A stretch of DNA of 64,000 nucleotides from contig DASRWB010000033.1 of assembly GCA_035654775.1 (NCBI GenBank), forward strand, positions 1-64,000, given 5' to 3'. Origin of the DNA: HKST-UBA85 sp035654775. GTDB lineage: Bacteria > Bacteroidota > Bacteroidia > Flavobacteriales > Flavobacteriaceae. The notes under the pieces are model-generated. The model was given only the letters and a program-made list of their open reading frames with translations, ran no database searches and was not told the DNA's origin. A program made the position numbers and the translations under genes. Numbering within the stretch: position 1 is the first letter of the stretch; each line of letters opens with the position of its first letter. Shown in pieces: positions 44,721 to 54,471 of the stretch.

Positions 44721-46493
44721 TTATCGTACACCGTGCATCAGTTTTTTAATCACCGGATACACCAATACAGACAATACAGAAAGTGCAAGCGAAACTGCCG
44801 TTAATATCCAGAAAAAGTAACTTATTCCTTTTTCTTGGGCAATAGCTTCTGAGGATTCGGCAAACATGCCTGCCATTTTCATTCCAATCGCAATGGCCAA
44901 GTACCATATTCCAAACATAGTGGCTATCATTCGTGCCGGCACCAATTTACTAACGTAAGACAATCCTACCGGAGAAATACACAACTCGCCCATGGTATGA
45001 AACAGATATACCAATATCAACCAAATCATGCTCACGGAGGCTGTTTTAGCGCCGGGTTCAATGCCACCGGCTCCAAAAGCTACACAGGCCATTCCCAAGC
45101 CCAGAAGGCCCATACCTATAGCCCATTTCATATTTGCATTGGGGTTATACTTACTTTCCCACCATTTGGAAAATAATGGTGCAAGCGTAATAATAAACAG
45201 CGAGTTCAGTACCGAAAACCAAGAAGCAGGAACTTCAGTTTGGTCCTTTTCAAACTCAGCCCAAAGCATCCATATTGCAATACCCCAAACGATTAAAAAA
45301 CTTAAGGATAAGAAAATATTAGACAGTGCATATTTGGCAAAAGTTTTCTTAAATAGCATAACCAACACCCAGGTAATTACCCCAAGTGGGACAATGGTCA
45401 TTAATGAATTTACAATCTTAAATGTAAGTCCGGCATTACCCGCTAATGTTCGTTGTGTATAGTCTCTGGCAAATACGGTTAACGAACTGGGTGACTGTTC
45501 AAAAATGGCCCAGAAAAACATGGTGACAAAGGCAAAGAAAATAATGGCCAACATTTTTTCTCTTGTGGTTTTTACATATTTAGGTATGCGGATAACCAAC
45601 AATAAAATAAAGAGTGCTAATGCCAATAAAATAATAACATTTGGACCGGATAGTCCAAACAGGCTAAAATCAAATAAATTCATACGGCCTTCAGAAATTT
45701 TTGAAACCGGATCGTTTAAAATCCAGGCTAATCCTAAAGCGGAAGAAACTACAATAAGCAATCGTTGAAACAAGGTAAACGGGTTTCTGTTTTCTTCGGA
45801 ATCTGCAGGATGAGGTGTGGGGTCTACCACAACATCTATAATACCTTCATTTTTGTTTTTAGGCTTTAAGGCAATCCCACCAAAAATACCTTGGGCAAAC
45901 CAAAACTGAAGTAGTCCAAAAAGCATAAAAATACCGGCAACGCCAAAGCCCCAAGACCATCCAATTTTTTCGCCTAAATACCCACAAAGTAAAATCCCTA
46001 AAAAAGCTCCGGCATTAACACCCATATAAAAAATAGTATAGGCGCCGTCTTTCTTTTCGGGTTTTTCTTTATACATTTCAGATATTATGGAAGTCATATT
46101 AGGCTTAAAGAATCCACTGCCGAAAACCAAAAGCGTAAGTCCTGCATAAATAAAGAAAGGCGTTTCTAAAGCCATACAAGCATGTCCTAAGGTCATCAAC
46201 AAGGCACCCACCACTACGGCTTTTCTAATGCCTATTATATTGTCGGCAAAATAACCTCCGAGCATGGTTGAGAGGTATACTAACGAGGTGTAGGTTCCAA
46301 AAATAGCAAAAGCCCATTCCCTTGGCCAACCCCAACCTTCATCCAGCAACGATGCGGTAAAAAATAAAACCAAAAGCGCTCGCATACCATAGTATGAAAA
46401 ACGCTCCCACATTTCGGTAAAAAACAACACAAAAAGTCCTGCCGGGTGCCCTAGCACTTTATCTTTAAATAGATTTTCAATGTCTGTATTCAT
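44721..46493 (-). CDS. POT/PTR-family proton-coupled peptide transporter (1)
   Basis: Major facilitator of the proton-dependent oligopeptide transporter family, importing di- and tripeptides. The signature ExxERFxYYG appears as TEMWERFSYYGMRALL (about residue 27). FYMGVNAGAFLG (the PTR2 pattern) and the conserved GELCISPVGLSYVSKL near the C-terminus follow. About 14 membrane helices, 590 residues. It is paralogous to, but about 85 residues longer than, the transporter just upstream, mainly through loop insertions (for example the polar stretch near DVVVDPTPHPADSEENRN). It follows that paralogue after about 35 bases. Confidence 0.93.
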   Translation of the reverse strand: MNTDIENLFKDKVLGHPAGLFVLFFTEMWERFSYYGMRALLVLFFTASLLDEGWGWPREWAFAIFGTYTSLVYLSTMLGGYFADNIIGIRKAVVVGALLMTLGHACMALETPFFIYAGLTLLVFGSGFFKPNMTSIISEMYKEKPEKKDGAYTIFYMGVNAGAFLGILLCGYLGEKIGWSWGFGVAGIFMLFGLLQFWFAQGIFGGIALKPKNKNEGIIDVVVDPTPHPADSEENRNPFTLFQRLLIVVSSALGLAWILNDPVSKISEGRMNLFDFSLFGLSGPNVIILLALALFILLLVIRIPKYVKTTREKMLAIIFFAFVTMFFWAIFEQSPSSLTVFARDYTQRTLAGNAGLTFKIVNSLMTIVPLGVITWVLVMLFKKTFAKYALSNIFLSLSFLIVWGIAIWMLWAEFEKDQTEVPASWFSVLNSLFIITLAPLFSKWWESKYNPNANMKWAIGMGLLGLGMACVAFGAGGIEPGAKTASVSMIWLILVYLFHTMGELCISPVGLSYVSKLVPARMIATMFGIWYLAIAIGMKMAGMFAESSEAIAQEKGISYFFWILTAVSLALSVLSVLVYPVIKKLMHGVR

Positions 46494-46528
46494 AGTTTAT
46501 ATAGTTAGTTTATTTTTCTCATATTAAG

Positions 46529-48046
46529 TTAGTGTACATTACCCATCAGTTTTTTTAGAAAAGGGGCCAACAGCAAGGTAATTAAAGCCGCTCCACCGGC
46601 ATACAGAGCAATTAAATGAAATCCATCAGTATATATGCCTAAAGAATCAAAACCTCCAACCTCTTGATCTGTACTTTCTACGGACAGTTTTTTCCCTATA
46701 AACCCTACTATTTGAAAGGCGAATGCCGAAGATAAAAACCAAACTCCCATAACAAAGGCTACAATACGTTTGGGCGATAAATCTGTAATTTTTGATAATC
46801 CAACCGGAGACATAAACAACTCACCGACCGACAGAATGAAGTACATTATCATCAAAAACGAAAAGGGCACTCTACCGGTTTCATCTGCACTTTCACCACT
46901 GATTGCCAAGACATAAAAACTCACTGCGGCCAAAGCCAATCCCATAGCAAACTTATAAGGCGTTCTGGGATTGATTCTTTTTTTAGAAAGGTATTGCCAC
47001 AACAACGAAACGGGTATTGCCAGTATAATAATATACATGGCGTTTATGGAGTTGGTTTGTGCTGCATCAATATAGGTTAAGTTTACATTTCTGTCTGCAA
47101 ACAAGGTAATCACACTTCCCGATAATTCGTGAAACCCCCAAAAAATGGTCATAAAAACCGTTATAAATATAGCTACTATAAGCTTTTTTCTTTCATCAGG
47201 TGTGACATTTATCAGTATGTAAATTAAATAGGCTAAAACCGCAATTCCAATACCTTTAAAAATAACATTAACAATATTCTGATCTCCATAAACAGGCTTG
47301 TATGAAGCTAAAAGAAAGGCAATTACCGGTACGGAAATAAACGCTAAAATCGTTACTAATTGACTGTTTTTGATACCCAGCACCAGTTTATTATAAGTCA
47401 AACTGTTTGTCGGCAACCCGTTACTTCCAAAGACATTTTTCTTTATTCCACTCCAAAAGAATGCCAGACCCAGCAACATCCCAAAGCCCGCCAAGGCAAA
47501 GCCATAATGCCAGCCATATTCACGCCCAAGCCAACCACATAAGAGTGGCGAAATAAAAGCGCCTATATTGATTCCCATATAAAAAATGGTAAATCCGGAG
47601 TCTTTTCTGGGATCACCATCCTTATACAAAGATCCTACAAAAGTGGAAATATTGGGTTTAAAAAATCCGTTACCTACCACAATAAATGCCAAAGCCAAAT
47701 AAAAGGCAATATCATTTTCTATGGCCAGTACAAAATGCCCCAGCGCCATCAATATCCCACCTAAAAAGATGGAGTGTCGCATACCCAAAATACTGTCAGA
47801 AACCTTACCGCCTACCACAGTAGAAGCATATACCAAAGACCCGTAGGACGCATACACGGCTGCCGCTGCATAATCTCTGTTGGATAATGCGGCAAAAACC
47901 ACATCTACCATGTACAGTGTAAGCAAGGCGCGCATTCCATAAAAAGAGAATCGTTCCCACAGCTCGGCAAAAAACAAGTAAAACAATCCTTTGGGATGTC
48001 CTAATAATTGGGGTTCTTCCTGATAATGATCGAGTTGGTCAGCCAT
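46529..48046 (-). CDS. POT/PTR-family proton-coupled peptide transporter (2)
   Basis: 505 residues with 12 or more membrane helices. The proton-coupling signature is AELWERFSFYGMRALL (about residue 29); the PTR2 pattern FYMGINIGAFISPLLCGWLG and the helix-10 block GELFMSPVGLSKITDL are present. It is a tandem paralogue of the downstream transporter, and both are transcribed leftward. Peptide uptake fits a proteolytic lifestyle; substrate specificity cannot be read from the sequence. Confidence 0.93.
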   Translation of the reverse strand: MADQLDHYQEEPQLLGHPKGLFYLFFAELWERFSFYGMRALLTLYMVDVVFAALSNRDYAAAAVYASYGSLVYASTVVGGKVSDSILGMRHSIFLGGILMALGHFVLAIENDIAFYLALAFIVVGNGFFKPNISTFVGSLYKDGDPRKDSGFTIFYMGINIGAFISPLLCGWLGREYGWHYGFALAGFGMLLGLAFFWSGIKKNVFGSNGLPTNSLTYNKLVLGIKNSQLVTILAFISVPVIAFLLASYKPVYGDQNIVNVIFKGIGIAVLAYLIYILINVTPDERKKLIVAIFITVFMTIFWGFHELSGSVITLFADRNVNLTYIDAAQTNSINAMYIIILAIPVSLLWQYLSKKRINPRTPYKFAMGLALAAVSFYVLAISGESADETGRVPFSFLMIMYFILSVGELFMSPVGLSKITDLSPKRIVAFVMGVWFLSSAFAFQIVGFIGKKLSVESTDQEVGGFDSLGIYTDGFHLIALYAGGAALITLLLAPFLKKLMGNVH

Positions 48047-48368
48047 AGTTTTTTAATTCGTTAGTGATTATTGTAATTTACTTTTTGTGCTTTTACACTG
48101 TTGTTTTGTGTGTGTATAAAGAAAGTATGTATTTCAGAAGAAAGGTAACCTTTTACAACAGGTATAAAAACAACAAGCAGGCTATTAAAAAGTCTCACGT
48201 CGTGGTATTTAGGTTTAAATGGTTACTAGGTACTTGTTAAAAGTTTTCAAGTTTACTAAAAAATATGCAAAAAACCGTATTTATGACCGTTAAATAAACA
48301 ATATAAAGTGATCCCTTTACATTTTAGTCTCAAGAATAGTATCTTTGCGCTTTAAACCTTTTTACTCC
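48047..48368. other. Divergent intergenic region (about 320 bases) between transporter pair and HMG-CoA reductase
   Basis: No open frame or RNA gene was seen. It holds the HMG-CoA reductase -7 element at 48340-48347 and a short dyad AAAGGTAACCTTT at 48141-48153 that could be a binding site. No clear TAnnTTTG was found on the minus strand for the transporters. Confidence 0.4.
48340..48347 (+). promoter_or_regulatory. Predicted promoter -7 element of the HMG-CoA reductase gene
   Basis: TATCTTTG matches TAnnTTTG and lies 21 bases before the ATG at 48369. It contains the TTG that would give an eight-codon longer product, which is thereby ruled out. Confidence 0.5.
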
Positions 48369-49697
48369 ATGGGAAAACCAATTGCCGGATTTTCAAAACT
48401 CTCTAAGTCAAAAAAAATTGACTGGCTGGTATCTACCTATTTTGCCAACAACGACGATGCTGCTTCTATATTAAAACAGTACTGGAATACCAATGAAAAA
48501 CTTCAGCAGCTTCACGATGAGTTTATCGAAAATACCATTACCAATTACTACCTACCTTTAGGTGTAGCTCCCAATTTTTTAATTAATGGCAAACTACACA
48601 CTATTCCTATGGCTATTGAGGAAAGTTCTGTAGTAGCAGCAGCCAGTAAAGCGGCTAAATTTTGGATGGACAGAGGCGGATTTAAAACCACGGTATTGGG
48701 CACCACAAAAATAGGTCAGGTACATTTTCTTTATACAGGCGATTTTCAAAAATTACAACACTTTTTCACTACCGTAAAACCCAAGCTTATAGAAGACTGC
48801 AAACCCTTAACCCAAAGTATGGAGCAACGTGGCGGCGGTATAAAAGACATTGTTTTAACAGCTAAAACTTCAGCCATTGCCCATTACTATCAATTGCATG
48901 CCACCTTTGATACCCAGGATGCCATGGGTGCCAATTTTATCAATTCCTGTCTGGAACAGTTTGCTCAAACCTTTTATGAAGAAGCACAGGTTTACAGCGG
49001 GTTTTCTGCTGAAGAAAAAAACATACAAATTGTCATGAGCATTTTGTCAAATTATGTTCCTGAATGTCTGGTAAGAGCTGAAGTAAGTTGTGCCGTTGAC
49101 GCGCTGGAAGATGACTCCATTCCGGACGCCAACACTTTTGCGCAAAAGTTTGTGCAGGCGGTTCAGATTGCCGAAGCCGAGCCTTACCGTGCCGTAACCC
49201 ATAATAAGGGCATTATGAATGGTATAGATGCGGTCGTGCTGGCTACCGGAAACGATTTTAGGGCCGTTGAAGCCGGCGTTCATGCCTATGCTGCAAAAGA
49301 CGGAAAATACACCAGCCTATCACATGCTTCTGTAGCAAACGGTATTTTTAAATTCTGGATGGAAATCCCTTTGGCTCTCGGTACGGTTGGCGGTTTAACC
49401 CGCTTGCACCCATTGGTGAAATTATCCCTCGAAATGCTTCATCACCCAACAGCAAAAGATTTAATGCAAATTGTTGCTGCCGCAGGATTGGCTCAAAATT
49501 TTGCTGCCATTCGTTCGCTCATTACCACCGGTATACAACAAGGACACATGAAAATGCACCTGCTGAATATTTTAAACCAGTTGGAAGCATCACCCGAAGA
49601 AAAAGTAGTTCTGGCCGAACATTTTAAAACCCATCACGTTAACCATTCCAGTGTTTTACAAGCCTTAAAAGACCTTCGATCTTTAAAAAACGAATAA
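48369..49697 (+). CDS. Hydroxymethylglutaryl-CoA reductase, class II
   Basis: Reduces HMG-CoA to mevalonate (or the reverse) with NAD(P)H. Class II landmarks are PMAIEESSVVAAASKAAKFW, QRGGGIKDI, TQDAMGANFINSCLE, LATGNDFRAVEAGVHAYA and LGTVGGLTRLHP. The ATG at 48369 (MGKPIAGFSKL, 442 residues) is preferred to the upstream TTG, which lies in the promoter. The adjacent GHMP kinase argues for the biosynthetic direction, i.e. a mevalonate route to isoprenoids, as is known in flavobacteria. Confidence 0.94.
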   Translation: MGKPIAGFSKLSKSKKIDWLVSTYFANNDDAASILKQYWNTNEKLQQLHDEFIENTITNYYLPLGVAPNFLINGKLHTIPMAIEESSVVAAASKAAKFWMDRGGFKTTVLGTTKIGQVHFLYTGDFQKLQHFFTTVKPKLIEDCKPLTQSMEQRGGGIKDIVLTAKTSAIAHYYQLHATFDTQDAMGANFINSCLEQFAQTFYEEAQVYSGFSAEEKNIQIVMSILSNYVPECLVRAEVSCAVDALEDDSIPDANTFAQKFVQAVQIAEAEPYRAVTHNKGIMNGIDAVVLATGNDFRAVEAGVHAYAAKDGKYTSLSHASVANGIFKFWMEIPLALGTVGGLTRLHPLVKLSLEMLHHPTAKDLMQIVAAAGLAQNFAAIRSLITTGIQQGHMKMHLLNILNQLEASPEEKVVLAEHFKTHHVNHSSVLQALKDLRSLKNE

Positions 49698-49700
49698 CCC

Positions 49701-50618
49701 TTGACTACGCACTACAGCAACGGAAAACTACTTTTAACTGCAGAATATTTAGTTCTGAATGGCGCTTTAGCCTTAGCGGTTCCTACCGTATACGGGCAAT
49801 CCTTATCAGTGAAAAAAGGCCGTTTGGAAAACCTGCATTGGAAAAGTGTTGACGCTAAAGGTGAACCATGGTTTTCAGCTGTGTTTTCTGTGGTTGATGC
49901 CCGCATAAAAGTACTGGAACATACTTCTTCAGAAATTGCAAACCGTTTGCAGCTTATCCTGAATGCTGCCAAAAATTTAAATCCTTCTTTTTTATCTGTT
50001 TTTGCGCTGGAAGTTACTTCTTTCTTGTCTTTCCCAACCGATTGGGGTTTAGGCTCTTCATCCACGTTAATCAACAATATCGCTGCCTGGGCTGAGGTTG
50101 ACGCTTATGCGCTTCTTGAAGCTAGTTTTGGTGGTAGTGGCTATGATATAGCTTGTGCCAAAAACAATACTCCAATAACCTACCAACTTTCAGGCATATC
50201 AGGAAAAGAACGTATTGTAATGCCGGTAGATTTTAATCCTCCATTTAAAGATTGCCTGTATTTTGTTTATTTAAACAAAAAACAAAACTCTCAAAAAGAA
50301 GTGCGCGTATTTACCGCAAAGAAAATAGGACCTGAATGGATTGCAAAAGTATCTGAACTTACCCAAAAAATTATATTGTGTAAATCTCTAGTTGAATTTC
50401 AAGACCTTATTGAACTACATGAGGCGTTACTTGCCGAGGTACTTGACCAAAAACCCGTAAAAAAGGTTTTATTTCCGGACTTTAACGGCAGTATAAAGAG
50501 TTTAGGTGCCTGGGGCGGCGATTTTATACTGGCAGCATCTTCGGAAAATCCTGTAACTTATTTTAAATCCAAAGGGTTTGAAACGGTAATTTCATATACC
50601 GATATGGTAAAAAGCTAA
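49701..50618 (+). CDS. GHMP-family kinase, probably in mevalonate pathway
   Basis: 305 residues. It starts at TTG (49701) three bases after the reductase stop codon. The GHMP ATP-binding motif is WGLGSSSTLINNIAAW (about residue 113), preceded by the N-terminal substrate-region SNGKLLLTAEYLVLNGALAL. A later block is GGSGYDIACAKN. Diphosphate or phosphate transfer to mevalonate or phosphomevalonate is inferred from family and adjacency to HMG-CoA reductase; which of the two is uncertain. A bidirectional terminator follows. Confidence 0.85.
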   Translation: MTTHYSNGKLLLTAEYLVLNGALALAVPTVYGQSLSVKKGRLENLHWKSVDAKGEPWFSAVFSVVDARIKVLEHTSSEIANRLQLILNAAKNLNPSFLSVFALEVTSFLSFPTDWGLGSSSTLINNIAAWAEVDAYALLEASFGGSGYDIACAKNNTPITYQLSGISGKERIVMPVDFNPPFKDCLYFVYLNKKQNSQKEVRVFTAKKIGPEWIAKVSELTQKIILCKSLVEFQDLIELHEALLAEVLDQKPVKKVLFPDFNGSIKSLGAWGGDFILAASSENPVTYFKSKGFETVISYTDMVKS

Positions 50619-50652
50619 AAAAGGTTTTCCAATTTCTCAGAAAACCTTTTTA
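50617..50652. terminator. Bidirectional terminator between the GHMP kinase and PpiD-like genes
   Basis: AAAAGGTTTTC (50619-50629) pairs with GAAAACCTTTT (50640-50650). A-rich and T-rich flanks sit on the two sides, so it can serve both convergent transcripts. Confidence 0.8.
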
Positions 50653-50676
50653 ATGATATACTTTAAATATAGTATT

Positions 50677-52842
50677 CTACTGTACTGTTTTGGCTCTGTT
50701 GTCTTCTATTTCAGCGACTTTTTCCAGTGCTTGATATAGTTTAGCGCTAACACTTCCGGAGCGCTCTTGCTGGATTTGATTCGCAAAAGACTGGTAATTG
50801 TCCATCTCTGTTGCGTTTTCAATTCGGGTAACCTCAACCATGTATACGCCTTTTTCTCCGGTTAATAAGGGTGATGTTTCGCCTTCGTTTAACGCAAAAG
50901 CTGCACCAACCACAAACGGCTCATTTCCGGCGCCCGATATGGTAGGGCTATCCATGGTAACCGAGGTAGCTGTTCTAACGGATACATTTTCGGATGCGGC
51001 AACATCTTCAAGTGTTTTTGCGGTAATTCTGTCTTTTATCAGCTGGGCTTTCTTTTCTTTGCGAAGAATTGTGGTTACAGGCACCGAGGCTTCTTGCACA
51101 CTCATTAAACCTTCTTTGTTTTTTGCGCTAAGTTGAACGATTACATAGCCTGTAGTGCCTATATCAAATCTTTTGATGTCGCCTACTTCTGTATCATCAT
51201 TAAAGGCCCATTGTACAATTTGACGCTGACTTCCTATGCCCGGAATATTTTCGTCGAGTGCTTTTATTTGGTTTACAGGTCTTACGGTATACTTTCCTTC
51301 ATCGGCTACTTCTTGAAAATCTTTTGAAGCTACAGCTAGTTCAAAGTTTGAAGCGTTTCTAAACACTGTATCTTCGGTTTCTTCCGAAGGTTGAATGTTT
51401 CTTACGATGCTGGCTAATTTTACCGCTTTGGCTTCTGCTTTTTTGTCATCTATTCTTATGATGTGGTATCCAAACTGTGTTTCCACAACATCTACACTTC
51501 CTTTAGGATTAAAAAAGATAAAATCGGCATAATCCGGATCGAAGGCATTGGGATTAAAGGTGCTTACACGGGTCCATCCTACTTCTCCGTTGTTGGCTTT
51601 CGAGCCGTCGGTATTGATTTCTGATGCTACCTGATTAAACTTTTCGGTGTTGTTTTTCACCAAAGGCAAAAGGCTGTCTACGTAAGCTTTGGCTTGTTCT
51701 TTGGTTTTGGTGGTTTCGGCGGTTGCCGCTCTGCTTCCTATAAACGGAACAATAATATGGCTGGATTTTACAGAGTCGGCCAATTGTTCTACGGCTATTA
51801 CTTTGGTAAGCTTAAATGTTTTTTCTTCTTTGTACGGACCATATACTTCACCCACATTCAGGTTAAAAATACTATCGGCTACGGCTTCCGGAAGTGCTGA
51901 TTTGTAAATAAAACGGTCTTCAAATTTTACGTCTGAATTAGTGTTTACGAAATTTTTGTTGTCCGTGATTTCAGTAAATCCTTTAAGGGTATCGTTTTTC
52001 TTGGTTACTTCGTTGTATACTACTCTATCGTTCAAAAGGTTTTCTAAACCGGATTTAATTTCTTCTTCATCCTCAGGCGAAGCTTCATTTTTAAATTGAA
52101 CGTAGTTTATGTTTCTGGATTCTTCTACCTGATACTGTTTGCTGTTCTTTTTAATATAGGCTTCTATTTCAGATTTAGATACTTTTACCGTACTGTCAGC
52201 AATAGAGGTAAAAGGGATTTGTACATATTTTAAGTCTCGTTTTTCAGATTCCAGAAGATAGGCTGTTTTACCGTCAAATTGAGTGGCAAAAGCACCGGCT
52301 CTTACCAGATTAAAATAATCTTGTTGCAAGGCTGATACCGAAATTCTTTGTTCGTAGTCTTTCCAGGTGGCATAATCGATGGGTTGCCCGTTTAAGAATC
52401 CGAATTCGGGGCTGATTTCTTTAAGGTTAGCTATAAACTCATTTAGTTTGTTTTCGTCAAACATGCCGTCTTCATTTTGAAATTCGGGCATGGTATTTAA
52501 TGCCGCTTTAAGAATTTCTCTCATGTGGTCTCTTTCTACGGAAAGGCCTAAATGATTGTATTGGGTTTCGTAAATAGCTTGACTCAGTTCTTGTCTGTAG
52601 ATATTATTCATTACCTGTGTAGCAGAAGTATTTGGCTGATTGCGTTGTGCCATTTCCACCTTTCTCATGAAGTCTTCACGCAGGATGTCTTTGCCATTTA
52701 TGGTAGCTACCACATTTTGAGATTTAGAAGAAAACGCGTTATTGTTTCTGAACAAATCGGCTAAAACAAAAGAAAATAATGCTAAAGCAATAACAATTAT
52801 TAAAACCAGTGAACGTTGTCTTATTTTATTTAAAACTGCCAT
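50677..52842 (-). CDS. PpiD/SurA-like periplasmic peptidyl-prolyl isomerase and chaperone
   Basis: 721 residues. The N-terminal membrane anchor (about residues 12-30, LVLIIVIALALFSFVLADLF) is followed by a SurA_N-type chaperone domain (about 35-240). One parvulin domain (about 345-460, with SSHIIVPFIG, GWTRVSTFNPNAFDP and TQFGYHIIRIDDKK) comes next, then a second, degenerate parvulin-like region. This is the PpiD architecture: an inner-membrane folding factor for outer-membrane and secreted proteins. It is the last gene of the leftward envelope cluster, 98 bases after the CNNM gene. Confidence 0.9.
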   Translation of the reverse strand: MAVLNKIRQRSLVLIIVIALALFSFVLADLFRNNNAFSSKSQNVVATINGKDILREDFMRKVEMAQRNQPNTSATQVMNNIYRQELSQAIYETQYNHLGLSVERDHMREILKAALNTMPEFQNEDGMFDENKLNEFIANLKEISPEFGFLNGQPIDYATWKDYEQRISVSALQQDYFNLVRAGAFATQFDGKTAYLLESEKRDLKYVQIPFTSIADSTVKVSKSEIEAYIKKNSKQYQVEESRNINYVQFKNEASPEDEEEIKSGLENLLNDRVVYNEVTKKNDTLKGFTEITDNKNFVNTNSDVKFEDRFIYKSALPEAVADSIFNLNVGEVYGPYKEEKTFKLTKVIAVEQLADSVKSSHIIVPFIGSRAATAETTKTKEQAKAYVDSLLPLVKNNTEKFNQVASEINTDGSKANNGEVGWTRVSTFNPNAFDPDYADFIFFNPKGSVDVVETQFGYHIIRIDDKKAEAKAVKLASIVRNIQPSEETEDTVFRNASNFELAVASKDFQEVADEGKYTVRPVNQIKALDENIPGIGSQRQIVQWAFNDDTEVGDIKRFDIGTTGYVIVQLSAKNKEGLMSVQEASVPVTTILRKEKKAQLIKDRITAKTLEDVAASENVSVRTATSVTMDSPTISGAGNEPFVVGAAFALNEGETSPLLTGEKGVYMVEVTRIENATEMDNYQSFANQIQQERSGSVSAKLYQALEKVAEIEDNRAKTVQ

Positions 52843-52940
52843 TTGTGTATAAGATTTTATAAAATATAAGTGCGCGAAAATACCATTTTCTTAGAAATAA
52901 TAAAAGAAGTTATCCTTTAAATTCAACAATGGGACAATAA

Positions 52941-54227
52941 TTAGTCTTTTTCCAGAATTTTAAGCTCTACAAGGTCTATTTTGGTGTCGGAAACTTCTAA
53001 AATGGTAAATTGCAAATTATCTATTTGAACTATTTTATTGGGTTCCGGAATTTCTTTAATGTGTGATACAATCAATCCGCCAAGGGTTTCGTAGTTTTCA
53101 CTTTCAGGAAGGTTGAGTTTTAGATTTTGATTTATATAGTCTACTTCCAGTCGTGCTGAAAGCTTGAAGTGGTTTTCGGCTATTTTTTTTTCAATTAAGT
53201 CGTCTGAATCGTGTTCGTCTTCAATTTCTCCAAAGAGTTCTTCCACAATATCTTCCACGGTTAAAATACCTGATGTGCCGCCGTATTCGTCTAAAACTAC
53301 AGCTATGCTTCTTCTTTTTTTAATGAGTACATTGAGCGTATCTTTAATAAGCATTGTTTCAGGCACAAATTCTACCGGTTTTAAAATGCTCTTGATGGTT
53401 TTGGGTTTGACAAACAAATCGAAAGAGTGAACATAGCCCAAAATATCGTCTATGGTATCTTTATAGACCAAAATTTTTGAATATCCGGTATTGGTAAACA
53501 AAAGGCTTATGTTTTTGATGGTTTCACTGAGCTCTACAGCTTCTATTTCGGTTCGCGGCACCATAATTTCGCGTGCTTTTACCTCGGAGAACTCAAGAGC
53601 GTTTTGAAAAATCTGAATTTCGGTATCCAAATCTTTGTCTTCTTCAACAGATTTCATTTGTTCAATGATGTAGTTTCCCAGTTCTACTTTGGTAAAAGCA
53701 TACTGTATTTGGTTACCTTCAGTTTTAAACAACACTTTCAAGACCAAATTTGAAATCCAGATAATTCCACCCGAGAGCCCGGAAAACAGCCCATAAAACA
53801 AATAGGCCGGCAGCGCCAGAATTTTCAGTAAGGAATTGGCATAAATTTGAAAGAAAATCCTGGGTAAAAATTTAGCTGTAATCAATATTATCAATGCGGC
53901 TATTACGGTTTGTATCAATATGCCGGCTTCGGTAATAAGGTAGTTTGCCCAGGTGTTTCTTAATGCCAGTGATTCAAAACCCGAAACGAGTACCTCGCTC
54001 ATTTTAAATCCATAAATCACTAGTGCCATACTGTTTCCAATGAGCATAGCGGTTATAAATTTTGAGGGTTTAGCGGTAAGTTTGCTTAGAATTCTGGCCA
54101 GGAAACCGTCCTGTTGTTTTTCTATTTCAATATGAATTTTATTGGAAGTGGCGTAGGCAATTTCCATTCCGGTAAAAAAAGCTGAAAGCAAAAGCATTAA
54201 AACAATAATAACAATGTCCCAGCTCAT
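52941..54227 (-). CDS. CNNM/CorC-type membrane protein with CBS pair (hemolysin family)
   Basis: 428 residues in the usual order: DUF21/CNNM membrane domain with three or four helices (about residues 1-190), a CBS pair (about 205-335; ARILMVPRTE-type start EIMVPRTEIEAVEL, and VVLDEYGGTSGILTVEDIVE) and a C-terminal CorC_HlyC domain (about 345-425). Members of the family are implicated in Mg2+ or Co2+ export. GldE of gliding bacteria shares this build, but no gldD is adjacent, so I do not use that name. It starts 2 bases after the small membrane protein gene. Confidence 0.9.
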   Translation of the reverse strand: MSWDIVIIVLMLLLSAFFTGMEIAYATSNKIHIEIEKQQDGFLARILSKLTAKPSKFITAMLIGNSMALVIYGFKMSEVLVSGFESLALRNTWANYLITEAGILIQTVIAALIILITAKFLPRIFFQIYANSLLKILALPAYLFYGLFSGLSGGIIWISNLVLKVLFKTEGNQIQYAFTKVELGNYIIEQMKSVEEDKDLDTEIQIFQNALEFSEVKAREIMVPRTEIEAVELSETIKNISLLFTNTGYSKILVYKDTIDDILGYVHSFDLFVKPKTIKSILKPVEFVPETMLIKDTLNVLIKKRRSIAVVLDEYGGTSGILTVEDIVEELFGEIEDEHDSDDLIEKKIAENHFKLSARLEVDYINQNLKLNLPESENYETLGGLIVSHIKEIPEPNKIVQIDNLQFTILEVSDTKIDLVELKILEKD

Positions 54228-54229
54228 GG

Positions 54230-54421
54230 CTACTTGTCCTTGTTCTTTTCAAAACGTTTGTTGAATTTCTTTTTAAAGAAAAACATAAACAATGCCAATA
54301 CGGCAAACAACAAGGAGATGTAACGTCTGGTGCCACCTTCACTCCATCGGGTAACGGTATCGTATAAAAAAAGCAGGGCAAACAGCAAGTAGGCGTACTG
54401 AAAAAACTTAAAAACTTTCAT
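54230..54421 (-). CDS. Small two-helix membrane protein
   Basis: 63 residues. Two hydrophobic helices (about residues 5-22 and 33-50) are separated by TVTRWSEGGTRRY, with a highly basic tail (KKKFNKRFEKNKDK). The function is unknown. The 2-base spacing to the downstream CNNM gene and the 50-base spacing from lptC place it firmly in the envelope cluster. Its reading frame is intact despite its short length. Confidence 0.7.
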   Translation of the reverse strand: MKVFKFFQYAYLLFALLFLYDTVTRWSEGGTRRYISLLFAVLALFMFFFKKKFNKRFEKNKDK

Positions 54422-54471
54422 TTAAGTGGTCTATATAGATTATTTGGATGTAAAGATACTAAAAAAGATGG

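Noticed and set aside
48345..48368. TTG start for HMG-CoA reductase
   Set aside because: The TTG is part of the TATCTTTG promoter box; the ATG at 48369 fits the family.
52941..54227. Gliding motility protein GldE
   Set aside because: The domain order is shared, but no gldD neighbour was found and many CNNM/CorC proteins look alike.
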